In this document: piece after piece, positions 1 to 8,385 of the stretch | How the letters are laid out: every line of letters starts with the position of its first letter | How positions within the stretch are numbered: position 1 is the first letter of the stretch | From: Nitrospira sp. | GTDB lineage: Bacteria; Nitrospirota; Nitrospiria; Nitrospirales; Nitrospiraceae | Direction: 5' to 3' | Length of the DNA: 62,785 bases | NCBI GenBank assembly: GCA_024331095.1 | Contig: JANDJE010000012.1 | Location: 1 to 62,785, forward strand | Notes under the pieces: generated by a model | Databases searched by the model: none | Seen by the model: the letters and a program-made list of their open reading frames with translations, nothing else | What the model was told of the DNA's origin: nothing | Program-made: the position numbers and the translations under genes

Positions 1-207
1 ATTCGTTGTTTCTCTAGAGAAGCTCTCGCAGAAACAAGGGAGTCTCCTCCCTCTTTCGGGGGGTGGTAGGTAGAAGGACATTGATGCTACAAAAAGCGAT
101 CGCTGGGCTGGAGGCGATGGGGCAATACACCTCCATCGAACCATCGGACTTTGAGCGGATGAACGGTCAAGGTTCCCGGCTGCAAACCACTTACCAAGGA
201 GGAAGGG

Positions 208-1053
208 ATGAGGCGGTTGTCTGTTGCGATGAGCATGGTGATGGCGTGTGCTGCGTTGACCCTCGGGCAAGGAGAGGCACAAGCGGTCATTGTCATTAAT
301 TATCCCGACTTTTCCAATGTCGCCGGCCTGACGCTCAATGGCGATGCTGCCCAAGTCGGTAATGTGCTGCGGGTGACTCCGGCCGCATTCGGCCAGGCTG
401 GAAGCGTATTTTCTACGACGCCGGTGACGTTGGCGTCGAATGCGTCGTTCAGTACCTATTTTCAGTTTCGGTTCACTGATGCTGGTGGAGCATGCGATGG
501 TCAAGGCTGTGGCGCCGATGGCTTAACGTTTACGGTCCAGACTGTTGGCAACAATGTTGGAGGCGCTGGCGGGGGGATCGGCTATGCGGGTATCTCTCCA
601 AGTGTGGCGGTTGAGTTTGACAGTTGGAACAATGGTTCGGTTGATGGCTTCAGCAGCAATCATGTCGGTATCAATGTCAACGGCAACATAGATTCCGAGC
701 AATTGTCTGAAATTATCGAGGCTGACTTAAATGCCGGCGACATCTGGCACGCCTGGGTCGACTACGACGGCGTGGCTCAGGTGCTGGAGGCACGGTTGAG
801 TCGCTCCAATATCCGTCCGAGCGCGCCGTCGACGCCTCCTCATACGATTGATCTCGCGAGTATGCTGGGCTCGACAAACGTCTTTGCAGGGTTTACCTCT
901 GGCACGGGAGCGGCTTTTGCCAATCACGATGTCCTGACCTGGGTTCTGGACAATAGTTACCATCCCATTAACCCCGTACCTGTGCCGGCAGCGGTATATC
1001 TCTTTGGGGCGGGGCTGGTGGGCCTGGCAGGCCTGGCCCGGCGGCGGGGCTGA
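208..1053 (+). CDS. Exported L-type lectin-like protein with VPxPA-CTERM sorting tail
   Basis: The 281-residue product starts with a basic, hydrophobic signal peptide (about residues 1-26, ending GEAQA). The body resembles bacterial legume-lectin-like domains: it is beta-rich, with GADGLTFTVQ and the stretch AVEFDSWNNG. The C-terminal 27 residues form a sorting signal: a proline-rich start (PVPVPAA), a hydrophobic helix and a final ARRRG. In VPLPA/PEP-CTERM proteins this tail is processed by an exosortase-type enzyme in the inner membrane. The protein is therefore probably delivered to the outer surface or to extracellular matrix, and the lectin fold suggests glycan binding. No exosortase gene is in the window. 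The start at 208 is supported by AAGGAGGAAGGG just upstream. The gene is monocistronic and ends in a strong terminator. The lectin assignment comes from sequence feel rather than a search. Confidence 0.8.
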   Translation: MRRLSVAMSMVMACAALTLGQGEAQAVIVINYPDFSNVAGLTLNGDAAQVGNVLRVTPAAFGQAGSVFSTTPVTLASNASFSTYFQFRFTDAGGACDGQGCGADGLTFTVQTVGNNVGGAGGGIGYAGISPSVAVEFDSWNNGSVDGFSSNHVGINVNGNIDSEQLSEIIEADLNAGDIWHAWVDYDGVAQVLEARLSRSNIRPSAPSTPPHTIDLASMLGSTNVFAGFTSGTGAAFANHDVLTWVLDNSYHPINPVPVPAAVYLFGAGLVGLAGLARRRG

Positions 1054-1206
1054 CAAGCCAGTCTGGCGAGCCAGTTCGCGAGCTAGTCTCAAGAGCCAGT
1101 CCGGATAGCTGGGAGAGAAGCAGCCCTGTGCCGGTCGGCCGCTGCGACCGGCGGACGGCGGCGACCACAGCGAGATCGACCAACGAACAGCGGGGCGGAT
1201 CTGATG

Positions 1207-1246
1207 ACCGGGCCGGGAGGCGGTGCCTCCCGGCCCGGTTCGTTTT
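1207..1246 (+). terminator. Strong intrinsic terminator after the lectin gene
   Basis: A perfect 15-bp GC-rich stem (5' arm 1207-1221, 3' arm 1225-1239) closes a GGT triloop and is followed by TCGTTTT. It lies about 150 bases after the lectin stop codon. The rest of the 1054-1388 gap holds no convincing gene. Confidence 0.85.
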
Positions 1247-1388
1247 ACTCTTGTGTGGCCGGCGTGGTCGAGAGTGAATGATTGTACGAAATGGTGGAGG
1301 GTGGCTAGCCACGACCGGTGGCCAGGCGTTCTGGGTCGCGATACTCTGATGACCAGAATTATGGTCGACTCTGTCATAGAGGTGAGCT

Positions 1389-1763
1389 ATGGCGAGGATG
1401 GTCCCCTTGTCGGAAGTGAAAAGCCGTCCGCTTGTTTTTCCGCCGATTGTCTCGTTATACTTCCACCCCATGAGTATCCGAAAAGCCGGAGGCGAATGGG
1501 AGCCGATGTTGCTCCCGGTCGAGCCGCGCTATTGTAAAGTCTGCAAACAGGGTCTGTATCGCGACACGACGTTGTTTCGGGGCGGCTGGTCCCGCTGCAC
1601 GGTGTGCGATGAGTTCGTTCATTACAGTTGTTTGGCGAGCGGGAAGGTTTCTTTTTTGAAAGCGCGACCCCGTGTCTGCAAGGCCTGCCGGGCGGCGCAG
1701 GACGGCACCGCCGTTTCCTCCTCGGTCAAAGGCTCAGATATTCCGGCTGCCGTTGGGTCATGA
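1389..1763 (+). CDS. Small C4-H-C3 (PHD/C1-like) zinc-finger protein of unknown role
   Basis: The 124-residue protein has eight potential zinc ligands: C49, C52, C70, C73, H78, C81, C97 and C100. The spacing is C-x2-C-x17-C-x2-C-x4-H-x2-C-x15-C-x2-C, which fits the cross-brace pattern of PHD/C1-type fingers, best known from eukaryotes. No signal peptide or membrane segment is visible, and the last 20 residues are low-complexity. GAGGTGAG about 8 bases upstream supports the start at 1389. The stop overlaps the start of the next gene by four bases (ATGA), so the two are probably co-translated. The function is unknown. A divergent zinc ribbon is the alternative to a true PHD fold. Confidence 0.65.
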   Translation: MARMVPLSEVKSRPLVFPPIVSLYFHPMSIRKAGGEWEPMLLPVEPRYCKVCKQGLYRDTTLFRGGWSRCTVCDEFVHYSCLASGKVSFLKARPRVCKACRAAQDGTAVSSSVKGSDIPAAVGS

Positions 1764-2095
1764 GTTCCGGCTCGCGATTCGATTCTCTCCGGATGCATTC
1801 AATCAGACAGCGGCTGTTTCCCGAGGCCGTTCGATGGCTGTTGGCCCCGTCGGTCCTGTGGGTCAGCGGATTCTTGACGGCGAACTTCGTGGTGAGCGGG
1901 CACTATTCATGGCCGCAGACGAGTCGCGTCCTGATCCTGACGGCCACGGTGCTGATCCTGTCGTACGAGTTCGTCTATAAGGAACAGCTCTCCTTGAACG
2001 TGCCGGCCGGTCGGGCAAGGGCGGCCGTGTTCTACTCCTGCGTCATTCCGTACGTGATCGGCTGGGTCGTGATGCTGGCGTCCTGGAAGTGGTGA
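1760..2095 (+). CDS. Small integral membrane protein, unknown function
   Basis: The 111-residue product has a basic N-terminus and about three hydrophobic segments: WLLAPSVLWVSGFLTANFVV, then around LILTATVLILSYEFVY, then around VIPYVIGWVVMLASWKW. The start at 1760 is chosen because ATGA overlaps the stop of the zinc-finger gene. The longer open frame beginning at 1628 lies inside that gene. The tight coupling suggests that the zinc-finger protein and this membrane protein act together. I do not recognise the family. Confidence 0.6.
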   Translation: MSSGSRFDSLRMHSIRQRLFPEAVRWLLAPSVLWVSGFLTANFVVSGHYSWPQTSRVLILTATVLILSYEFVYKEQLSLNVPAGRARAAVFYSCVIPYVIGWVVMLASWKW

Positions 2096-2251
2096 CGGCA
2101 TATTTCCCTGCGATTTCTTGAAGACCAAGGGGCGGACTGGCCGGAGGAAGTCTCCCGTGGTGCCGCCTGTAGCGGCGGCTCGCTTCGTCCTGCCCGCCGC
2201 GGTATCGCCCCGTCCCCTCGGGCCCGGCGGCGCTTTTCTGACGAGCGAATC

Positions 2252-2617
2252 ATGGCGCATATCATCCGCAGCGGTGCGTTTCTTCAACAATGTTGGTCGG
2301 TCCATCCTCTCTGCGTAACCGTCTCGCGATTGGAGGAGGGCCGGACCGTCGTTTTGTCGTGCAGTTCTTGTCGATCGGCCCATCATGTGACGGCCGAGTC
2401 GGTGGAGGTCAGGGAGTCGGCCGCGCGGGCCTCGGGCGATCACGTTCCGACGGAGGCGTCGGGCGATCTGCTGCTGAACACGTGCACGACCGTTCATCGG
2501 GCGTCCATGACGCTCCGCGAGATGGACGTGTTCCAAGATTCGGTGGTGCTTCGGTGTGCGGAGTGCCGACGCCACTATGTGCTGCGGGTGTCGATCTTCG
2601 AGACGTATCAGAAATAG
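2252..2617 (+). CDS. Hypothetical protein with two CxxC knuckles
   Basis: The 121-residue product has C37-SS-C40 near the N-terminus and C102-AE-C105 near the C-terminus. These could together bind one zinc ion as a split zinc ribbon. There is no signal peptide or membrane helix. The ribosome binding site is poor (GACGAGCGA). It lies between other small unknown genes on the same strand. I do not recognise the family, and the weak start signal lowers my confidence. Confidence 0.5.
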   Translation: MAHIIRSGAFLQQCWSVHPLCVTVSRLEEGRTVVLSCSSCRSAHHVTAESVEVRESAARASGDHVPTEASGDLLLNTCTTVHRASMTLREMDVFQDSVVLRCAECRRHYVLRVSIFETYQK

Positions 2618-2673
2618 CATGCGCCGGCCGATCGATCGCCGGCAGCGAACTTCATCGTCCGGATGATCGCTTG

Positions 2674-3300
2674 ATGAAGACGCCGACCTCTGTCGCGTTG
2701 ACCGATGAGGAGACCGCGATGGTCGCCGACTCGCGGTTTTTCCGCAAGAAGGCCGCGATTAGCGCGAAGGTGCGGGCGCAATTGGAAACCGCGCATCATC
2801 TCCTGAAGACCGCCCTGGCCGACGTTCCGTTGGCCGGTCCGGTCGGTTTCAATCCACAGGCGTATCAGCTCGTGAAAGGGGAGCATCTTGAGGATTTCCC
2901 CTATCAGTATCTGGATTTTCCCAAACATTTCCGCGGGGGCAATGCGTTTACGTTCCGCACCTTGTTCTGGTGGGGACATCACGTCGCGTGGGCGTGGCTG
3001 CTCGAAGGCGACGAGGTCAGACGGTACAAAAAACATTTTGTCGATCGGTTCCATCAGTTGGCGGGACAGGGACTGGAACTGTCGTTGGCCCCCACCTTGT
3101 GGGAATGGAAACGTGGCGAGGGCTACACCCTTCCGATCACTCATGATCGCAAGGCGCAATTGGCGGCGGTGCTGGCCGAACGGCCCTTTTTTAAGATCGT
3201 TCGTTGTCTGCCGCTGACCGACCCTCGGATTCAGGCGGGAGAGTTGCCGCGATTGGGTGGTGAGACGTTTCGAGCCATGCTCCCCCTTGTCGCGCCGTAG
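2674..3300 (+). CDS. Hypothetical soluble protein
   Basis: This 208-residue protein has no signal peptide. A helical, charged N-terminal third (about residues 20-55) is followed by an aromatic-rich middle (FPYQYLDFPKHF, FRTLFWWGHHVAWAWLLEGD). The open frame extends upstream to 2290, but that part overlaps the preceding gene in another frame and reads like noise, so ATG 2674 is preferred. The WWGHH cluster and the many aromatic residues are its most distinctive traits. I do not recognise the family or function. Confidence 0.6.
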   Translation: MKTPTSVALTDEETAMVADSRFFRKKAAISAKVRAQLETAHHLLKTALADVPLAGPVGFNPQAYQLVKGEHLEDFPYQYLDFPKHFRGGNAFTFRTLFWWGHHVAWAWLLEGDEVRRYKKHFVDRFHQLAGQGLELSLAPTLWEWKRGEGYTLPITHDRKAQLAAVLAERPFFKIVRCLPLTDPRIQAGELPRLGGETFRAMLPLVAP

Positions 3301-3381
3301 GCTCCGTCGGGGAACAATTGTCTCCGCGTGACAAGTTCGGTAGACTGCATCACGATTCTTGTCTGTCATAAGGAGGATTCC

Positions 3382-4029
3382 GTGAAACGACGATTCATGT
3401 ACATGCCGTTGGTCTGGAGCGTGGTGTTGCTCGTGGCATTCGTCGCGGGTTGCGCCGGGAAAGGAGAGGTTCGGCAGTTCGATCTTCAACCGAAACAATC
3501 GGCCGCTCCCTCAGCCGGCGTGGAGCCGGTGAAGATCGTGATCGAGCCGTTTGAAGACCGACGGGCGAATAAGACCCGCATCGGCAACCGCAGCCACCTC
3601 TGGGGCGGCGTGACCCATTTCGACGTCACAGGCGGACGGCCGGCCGAATTGGTCGCTCAGCGGTTGGCGCATCGGCTCCAGACGCAAGGATGGGGCGGCC
3701 GGCCATGGAACGTCCGCTTGGAGCAAGCCGGCTCGTCAGCCGACGCCGACATTCTCATTACGGGGGAGGTCGAAGAACTTTCGGCAAACGCCAAGAGCCG
3801 GCTGTTCTCGACCGTGATCGAAACTAAGCAACGGTTGGTCATTCAGGCGAAGAATCGGGCGGACAACAGCTCGACGACCCGCATGATCGAGGGCGCGCGA
3901 ACCAGGACGGTGTTTTGGTTCGAGGACGAGGACGTTCGCGAATTGCTGGCCGACACGATCAACGACGGCCTCGATCGGTTTGTCGCCGACACCACGATCG
4001 CCGAGAACGGATTGCGGTCCGTTCGGTAA
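3382..4029 (+). CDS. Predicted lipoprotein
   Basis: The 215-residue precursor has a classical lipoprotein signal: basic MKRRF, a hydrophobic stretch, then the lipobox VAGC (cleavage before the cysteine). The mature part is a mixed alpha/beta domain with VKIVIEPFEDRR near its start and repeated references to a small-domain pattern (IVIEPF, ADILITGEV). This loosely recalls YajG-type outer-membrane lipoproteins, but that comparison is only suggestive. The GTG start at 3382 is chosen over the open frame at 3328 because AAGGAGG sits 5-6 bases upstream. It is probably anchored to the outer membrane. Function unknown. Confidence 0.7.
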   Translation: MKRRFMYMPLVWSVVLLVAFVAGCAGKGEVRQFDLQPKQSAAPSAGVEPVKIVIEPFEDRRANKTRIGNRSHLWGGVTHFDVTGGRPAELVAQRLAHRLQTQGWGGRPWNVRLEQAGSSADADILITGEVEELSANAKSRLFSTVIETKQRLVIQAKNRADNSSTTRMIEGARTRTVFWFEDEDVRELLADTINDGLDRFVADTTIAENGLRSVR

Positions 4030-4121
4030 CATGGCCGGCGGGGGGACGGCCGAGCGCGCCGAAGCAACGTCGGCTTTGACCCTTTGAGAAGTCCTTTGTT
4101 CCACGTCCGAGGACGACAATT

Positions 4122-5183
4122 GTGCGTGAGCGGCGATGGGAAACGACGGTGCCCCTGACCTTCGGTCAGGTGATCGAGGTTGGGGATCGGCTGTCGGCGC
4201 TCGGTCTCAAGCCGGCGTCGCCCGCCCAAGACGTCATCTGCTACGTGGAAGAGTGGACGGTCCGTTCGCCCGACGACTTCGATCAGCTCGACGTCTGGGC
4301 TACCGAGGACGTGACGTTGGTGCACGTCCGCGAACGGTGGCGCGGCGACTTCTTTCTGTTGGCCGGTGCCTACCATACCGTCTATCGCAAGTATCAGGAT
4401 ATCGGCACCTACTGTTCCATCAGCCATCCGTGGCGGGTGCGAGAGCCGTTGCGCCTGCACGCGCAACGCGGCATGATATGGCTCGGTTTCCGCCATGCCC
4501 ATTCCTTCGTTCGGATTCGGCTGCATACGCACGAGGTCATCCCGCCTGGGGAAACGCGGGGCGATGCGGAGCGGGCTCGATGGTTGGATGAGCGGCGCGT
4601 GGCGTTTTTGGAGGCCATCACGGCGCTGGAACTGCCCGTGGACACGGCGATCGACGACGAGAGAGTCGTTCTGCGTCCGCACGACGCGTCCGTGCCGTTT
4701 TTTTGTTCCTGGCCCGATGCCTTCGGCCCTTGTCAGTTCGAATACAACACCGCCGACGCCTACGAATTTCTGGTTCCGGCGAGCAAACTGGCGGAGACGT
4801 TCGCTCCGCAGCCTGCCGATGTGCGGGCCTATCTCACCGGTTTTTCGGAAGCCGCGCTCACGGAATTCCAGGCCATCGAAGGCGACGTCCGGTTTGCGTA
4901 TCGGTGTTCGGTCCATTGCCCGCTGGACGAACTGCCCGACGTGTTGCGCGCGATAGAACCGGACGGCCGCCTGTACGCCACGCTCTGTGAATTTCAAACT
5001 CAGGACGTCGCTCCGGACGGCGGCGATGCGTCGGCGGTCATCGGGGTCGTCGGCGCCGACGGCAGGTTTCAGATCGAAGCGCGCTTGAACCGCGCCCCGC
5101 TTAAGGAAGACGCCATGGCCGAATGGTTGGAGCGGTTGATCGGCCATCCGATGGCCTATGCGCCGCTTCCGCCCTTCGTGTAA
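4122..5183 (+). CDS. Hypothetical protein, about 353 residues
   Basis: This is a soluble protein without signal peptide, membrane helix or obvious catalytic motif. It is rich in aromatic and acidic residues and looks like two alpha/beta halves: about 1-180, with the HSFVRIRLHTHEV strand region, and about 190-353. The GTG start at 4122 follows a weak GAGGACGA element. The frame is clearly coding in its codon use (G/C at third positions), and the minus-strand open frame across it is a shadow. I do not recognise the family. Confidence 0.6.
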   Translation: MRERRWETTVPLTFGQVIEVGDRLSALGLKPASPAQDVICYVEEWTVRSPDDFDQLDVWATEDVTLVHVRERWRGDFFLLAGAYHTVYRKYQDIGTYCSISHPWRVREPLRLHAQRGMIWLGFRHAHSFVRIRLHTHEVIPPGETRGDAERARWLDERRVAFLEAITALELPVDTAIDDERVVLRPHDASVPFFCSWPDAFGPCQFEYNTADAYEFLVPASKLAETFAPQPADVRAYLTGFSEAALTEFQAIEGDVRFAYRCSVHCPLDELPDVLRAIEPDGRLYATLCEFQTQDVAPDGGDASAVIGVVGADGRFQIEARLNRAPLKEDAMAEWLERLIGHPMAYAPLPPFV

Positions 5184-5387
5184 ACGGTTGCCGACGCCCA
5201 CCTTCGCTTTCAGGTTCATGTCACTCTCTCCTTCGATGAGGGAGGCCGCGACGAGGAAGACCGACATCCCTCGGAGCCTTGCTCGTTGGGGGCTTGCCGG
5301 GCGGCTTGCCGAAGCGACCGATCGACGCCGTTTTCGGAGAACCGTTTTCCCATTGAAGAACCGGTTCCGATTTTGCACAGTGGACGC

Positions 5388-6497
5388 ATGAATCCCTCGG
5401 CGAAGATGCAGGCCCTTCTCTCTAAACCCTTCATGCCGGCGGTGTGTTTTGTGTCCGGTGTGATCTATGATTCCCTGACGCTCACGCGGATCGATCGGCT
5501 GCAAGATAACCTCGTGCTGCTTCTCTATCTCGTGCTGCTGGGGACGCTGATCGTGCTGATCGGCCGGCTGGGCGTCGAGCCGGCTCCGGAGGGGGCGCCC
5601 TTGGCCGCGTTTTCTCCGACGATGCGGTGGCTTCTGAAGAGCCGGCCGTACTATCCGATGGCGAGCCAGTTTCTATTGGGCGGTCTCTTCAGTGCTTATG
5701 CGATCTTCTACTCGCGCAGTGCGACGCTGACGAGCACCGCCGTCTTTTTCGCCCTGCTGGTCGCGCTCCTCGTCGGAAACGAATTTCTGCGGAATCGGCT
5801 CTCGAACCTTCGCCTGCTCGTGACCTTGTACGCTGTGGTCTGCTTCGCGTTTTTTACGTTTTTCCTGCCCGTCGTGACGGGCTCCATGAACGCGGCCGTC
5901 TTTCTCCTCGGCGCCGCGCTGAGCGCCGCCGTCACGTTCCGTGTGGTGCAATTGATTTATCGCGACAATTCTGATCGATCCGGGCGGGAAGCCGTTGGCG
6001 TCATGGCTCCGGCTTGCGCCGTGATCGGGTTGCTGATCGGCTTTTATTTCTTCAATTGGATTCCCCCCGTGCCGCTCTCGCTGAAGTTCGGGGGTATCTA
6101 TCATGACGTGAAGAAAGTCGACGGCCGTTTCGAACTTGCGTTCGAGGGGCGGTGGTATGAATTCTGGAAACGATCCGATTCCACCTTTCCGGCCGGCGAG
6201 CCGGTCTATTGCTTCACCGCCGTGTTCGCGCCGGTGGACCTCAAAACCACGATCTATCACCATTGGTTTTACCGGGCGCGTTCCGACAAGCCGTTCATTC
6301 ATGCCGATAAGATCCCGATCATGGTCTCGGGAGGTCGTGAAGGCGGCTATCGAGCCTACACGTTCAAGCGGCGGCTCGATCCCGGGGACTGGCGTGTCGA
6401 TGTGGAGACGGAAGATGGGCGAATCATCGGCCGCATCCCGGTGACAGTGGTCGCATCGGCCGATGAGCAGCCCGCCCTTCGGACCGTTTTGTACTGA
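5388..6497 (+). CDS. Membrane protein with C-terminal DUF2914 domain
   Basis: The 369-residue product has six or seven hydrophobic segments in the first 240 residues, then a soluble tail of about 110 residues. The tail fits the DUF2914 pattern: YCFTAVFAP, TTIYHHWFYRARSDK, then PGDWRVDVETEDGRIIGRIP. The domain is common in membrane or exported proteins of proteobacteria and Nitrospirota and has no established activity. The start at ATG 5388 leaves a short basic N-terminus; upstream in-frame codons are not supported. The preceding 204-base gap holds no clear gene. Confidence 0.75.
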   Translation: MNPSAKMQALLSKPFMPAVCFVSGVIYDSLTLTRIDRLQDNLVLLLYLVLLGTLIVLIGRLGVEPAPEGAPLAAFSPTMRWLLKSRPYYPMASQFLLGGLFSAYAIFYSRSATLTSTAVFFALLVALLVGNEFLRNRLSNLRLLVTLYAVVCFAFFTFFLPVVTGSMNAAVFLLGAALSAAVTFRVVQLIYRDNSDRSGREAVGVMAPACAVIGLLIGFYFFNWIPPVPLSLKFGGIYHDVKKVDGRFELAFEGRWYEFWKRSDSTFPAGEPVYCFTAVFAPVDLKTTIYHHWFYRARSDKPFIHADKIPIMVSGGREGGYRAYTFKRRLDPGDWRVDVETEDGRIIGRIPVTVVASADEQPALRTVLY

Positions 6498-6638
6498 TCA
6501 AACGCAACTGATCGAATGCATCGGCGTCACCGCGCGACCTCTTGGGCCGAGGGCGTCCAGAATTCATCTGCCGCGACAATAGCCGAGGCGATAGAGAGAG
6601 TTGCGGGAGAGTTGAAGAAGCGCCTATGATCCTTCGTT

Positions 6639-7001
6639 ATGACGACGCGCCGGCTTGCTCCCTGCCCCTCCAGCCCCAACTGCGTGTCCACGCAGGCGCG
6701 GGACGATCGCCATGCGATCGCCCCGTTTCGGTATCAAAAACCCAGGGCCGAGGCGAAAGAAGCGCTGAAAGAAATCATCCGCTCTTTGCCGCGCGCCCGC
6801 CTCGTAGAGGAAGACGAGGCCTATCTGCGCTACGAGTTCACCAGCCTGATTTTTCGGTTCATCGACGACGTGGAGTTTCTTTTCGACGACGACGCCAAGA
6901 CCGTCCATTTTCGGTCTGCCTCGCGTACGGGGTATGGCGATTTCGGCGTGAATCGCAGCCGGATGGAAGAAATTCGCCGCTTGACGTCCGGGAAGCTCTA
7001 G
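6639..7001 (+). CDS. DUF1499 family protein
   Basis: The 120-residue protein carries the two hallmarks of DUF1499: the N-terminal CPSSPNCVST segment and the C-terminal RSASRTGYGDFGVNRSR segment. Between them is the aromatic/acidic core LRYEFTSLIFRFIDDVEFLFDD. Members are small proteins of unknown function, sometimes found near stress or pigment genes. No signal peptide is seen on this version; many family members have one. It stands alone between the DUF2914 gene and a minus-strand gene. Confidence 0.8.
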   Translation: MTTRRLAPCPSSPNCVSTQARDDRHAIAPFRYQKPRAEAKEALKEIIRSLPRARLVEEDEAYLRYEFTSLIFRFIDDVEFLFDDDAKTVHFRSASRTGYGDFGVNRSRMEEIRRLTSGKL

Positions 7002-7084
7002 ACCGGTTCTCCTGCATGCCGGGCCGGTACAAGCGGGAGACAGGCCGGCCCTGATCGGCTGCCGGCTCCGTCAGCGTGCCGCTC

Positions 7085-7264
7085 TCAGGGCTTGGGCGTC
7101 ACGAGTTTGGGAGACAGGTTGATCGTGTGCTGAAAGAGGCACTTCGGGCAGGTATAGTGAACGAACCGCTTGCCGCCGACCAAACGTTTTTTCATGGGAA
7201 CTCCGCACCAGGTGCATCGTCGGTCGGGCAGATCGGTCTCGGGGGGTGTTTCCGGCGTTTCCAT
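7085..7264 (-). CDS. Small zinc-ribbon protein
   Basis: The 59-residue product has C-x2-C (RRCTWCG) and a second C-x2-C (YTCPKCL), the spacing of a rubredoxin-like zinc knuckle. An alternative start at 7396 exists, but ATG 7264 has GGAGA about nine bases upstream and removes an unlikely N-terminal extension. It may bind nucleic acid or protein. Function unknown. Confidence 0.6.
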   Translation of the reverse strand: METPETPPETDLPDRRCTWCGVPMKKRLVGGKRFVHYTCPKCLFQHTINLSPKLVTPKP

Positions 7265-7437
7265 GGTCGCATTGTCTCCAAGGGCCTCGAATCTTGTCAA
7301 CTGCGCGTACGGAGTAAGGAAAAGCAAAATAATTTTCCCGTCGGCCTCGGGCGTTTGCCGATTCATGGTATAGTTGAACGCGGCAAGTGAGTGCATGAGT
7401 CAAGCTGTATGAACTTTTTTAGAAAGGTGTATATGTT

Positions 7438-7914
7438 ATGCGCATTTCGTCAGGTTCCGAGTCCGCGCTCGCGTCCTCCGATGTCTCGCCCGATGCCTCG
7501 TCCGATGTTTCCCCCGCCGTTTCCGGCGCCGCGTCCGTTTCCATCCAAGACATGGTGGGAGAGGGCAAAGCCTGGGGGCTGTGTACGGCCGTCGATCTTC
7601 AGGATTGTCGACCCGACTTGATCCGTGACGCCGAGCATATCAAGCGCTATGTCGTGGAATTGTGCGATCTGATCGGCATGAAGCGATACGGCGACTGCCA
7701 GGTCGTTGATTTCGGCGAGGGGCGCGTCGCCGGTTACTCCATGGTCCAGCTCATTTCTACGTCGTTGATCAGCGGCCATTTCGCCAACGATACCAACAAC
7801 GCCTATCTCGACATTTTCAGTTGCAAAGGATACGATCCCGCGGTCGTCGAGTCCTTCTCCAAACAATTCTTCGGCGCCCGTCGCAGTTCGGCGACGGCGA
7901 CGCTGCGGTACTGA
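7438..7914 (+). CDS. S-adenosylmethionine decarboxylase (SpeD)-fold homologue with altered active-site loop
   Basis: The 158-residue protein begins with about 35 low-complexity Ser/Ala/Val residues. A SpeD-like domain (about 42-148) follows: AWGLCTAVDLQDC, then LISTSLISGHF, then AYLDIFSCKGYDP. SpeD proenzymes self-cleave within E-S-H-L-S-I-H to make a pyruvoyl group. The aligned segment here is T108-S109-L-I-S112-G-H114. The cleavage serine, second serine and histidine are kept, but the preceding glutamate is threonine and the following WPE is lost. The conserved Cys (C129) is present. Some SpeD homologues have been shown to decarboxylate ornithine or arginine instead of AdoMet, so the substrate is open. 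No spermidine synthase gene is nearby. GAAAGGTG upstream supports the start. Confidence 0.7.
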   Translation: MRISSGSESALASSDVSPDASSDVSPAVSGAASVSIQDMVGEGKAWGLCTAVDLQDCRPDLIRDAEHIKRYVVELCDLIGMKRYGDCQVVDFGEGRVAGYSMVQLISTSLISGHFANDTNNAYLDIFSCKGYDPAVVESFSKQFFGARRSSATATLRY

Positions 7915-8031
7915 GCGACACTGTGCGGTGCCGGGATCGGGTGCTGCGCTCAAGTGCGCGAGAGGGACGCGATGTCGCATCCCACGCGTCGTCTCGCCCG
8001 TTTCGCTCGCGCCAAACACTGGAGGACTACC

Positions 8032-8358
8032 ATGACGGCCAAAGAAATCATCGACTTGCTTCCCTCGAAGCTCGACAAGGAGGCGGCGGAGGAACTCGAA
8101 GCCGTCTATCAGTTCGACCTGACGGGGGCGCAGGGGGGGCGCTATCAGTTGCTCGTGCGTAATGGAACCTGTGAGGTGAAAGAGGGAAGCCATCCGGCTC
8201 CGCACGTCACGCTGTCGATGGACGCGGACGATTGCGTCAAATTGCTCAAGGGGCAGCTCAGCGGGATGGCCATCGCCATGTCAGGGAGGCTTCAGATCGA
8301 TGGGGACATCGGGCTGGCCATGCAGTTGAAGTCGTTGTTTCCGGAGATCGGGCGATAG
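8032..8358 (+). CDS. SCP2-like sterol/lipid-binding protein
   Basis: The 108-residue protein matches the small SCP2 fold: an acidic N-terminal helix, then a strand core (YQFDLTGAQGGRYQLLVRNG), then PHVTLSMDADDCVKLLKGQLSGMAIAMSGRLQIDGDIGLAMQL. That last stretch is the typical SCP2 ending, in which the amphipathic helix closes a hydrophobic cavity. Such proteins bind lipids or acyl-CoA in the cytoplasm. The start at 8032 is supported by GGAGG seven bases upstream. It is followed closely by the convergent RND pump gene. Confidence 0.85.
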   Translation: MTAKEIIDLLPSKLDKEAAEELEAVYQFDLTGAQGGRYQLLVRNGTCEVKEGSHPAPHVTLSMDADDCVKLLKGQLSGMAIAMSGRLQIDGDIGLAMQLKSLFPEIGR

Positions 8359-8385
8359 ACCGCCCGGCTCACCGCTCCGACGGCG

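Noticed and set aside
56..90. GGTAGGTAG near the lectin gene as a possible c-di-GMP-I riboswitch element
   Set aside because: The other conserved parts of that riboswitch (the ACGCAAAGC-type block and pairing arms) are missing.
3843..5504. Long minus-strand open frame opposite the lipoprotein and the following gene
   Set aside because: It is antisense to two well-supported genes, with Arg/Pro/His-rich composition typical of high-GC shadows.
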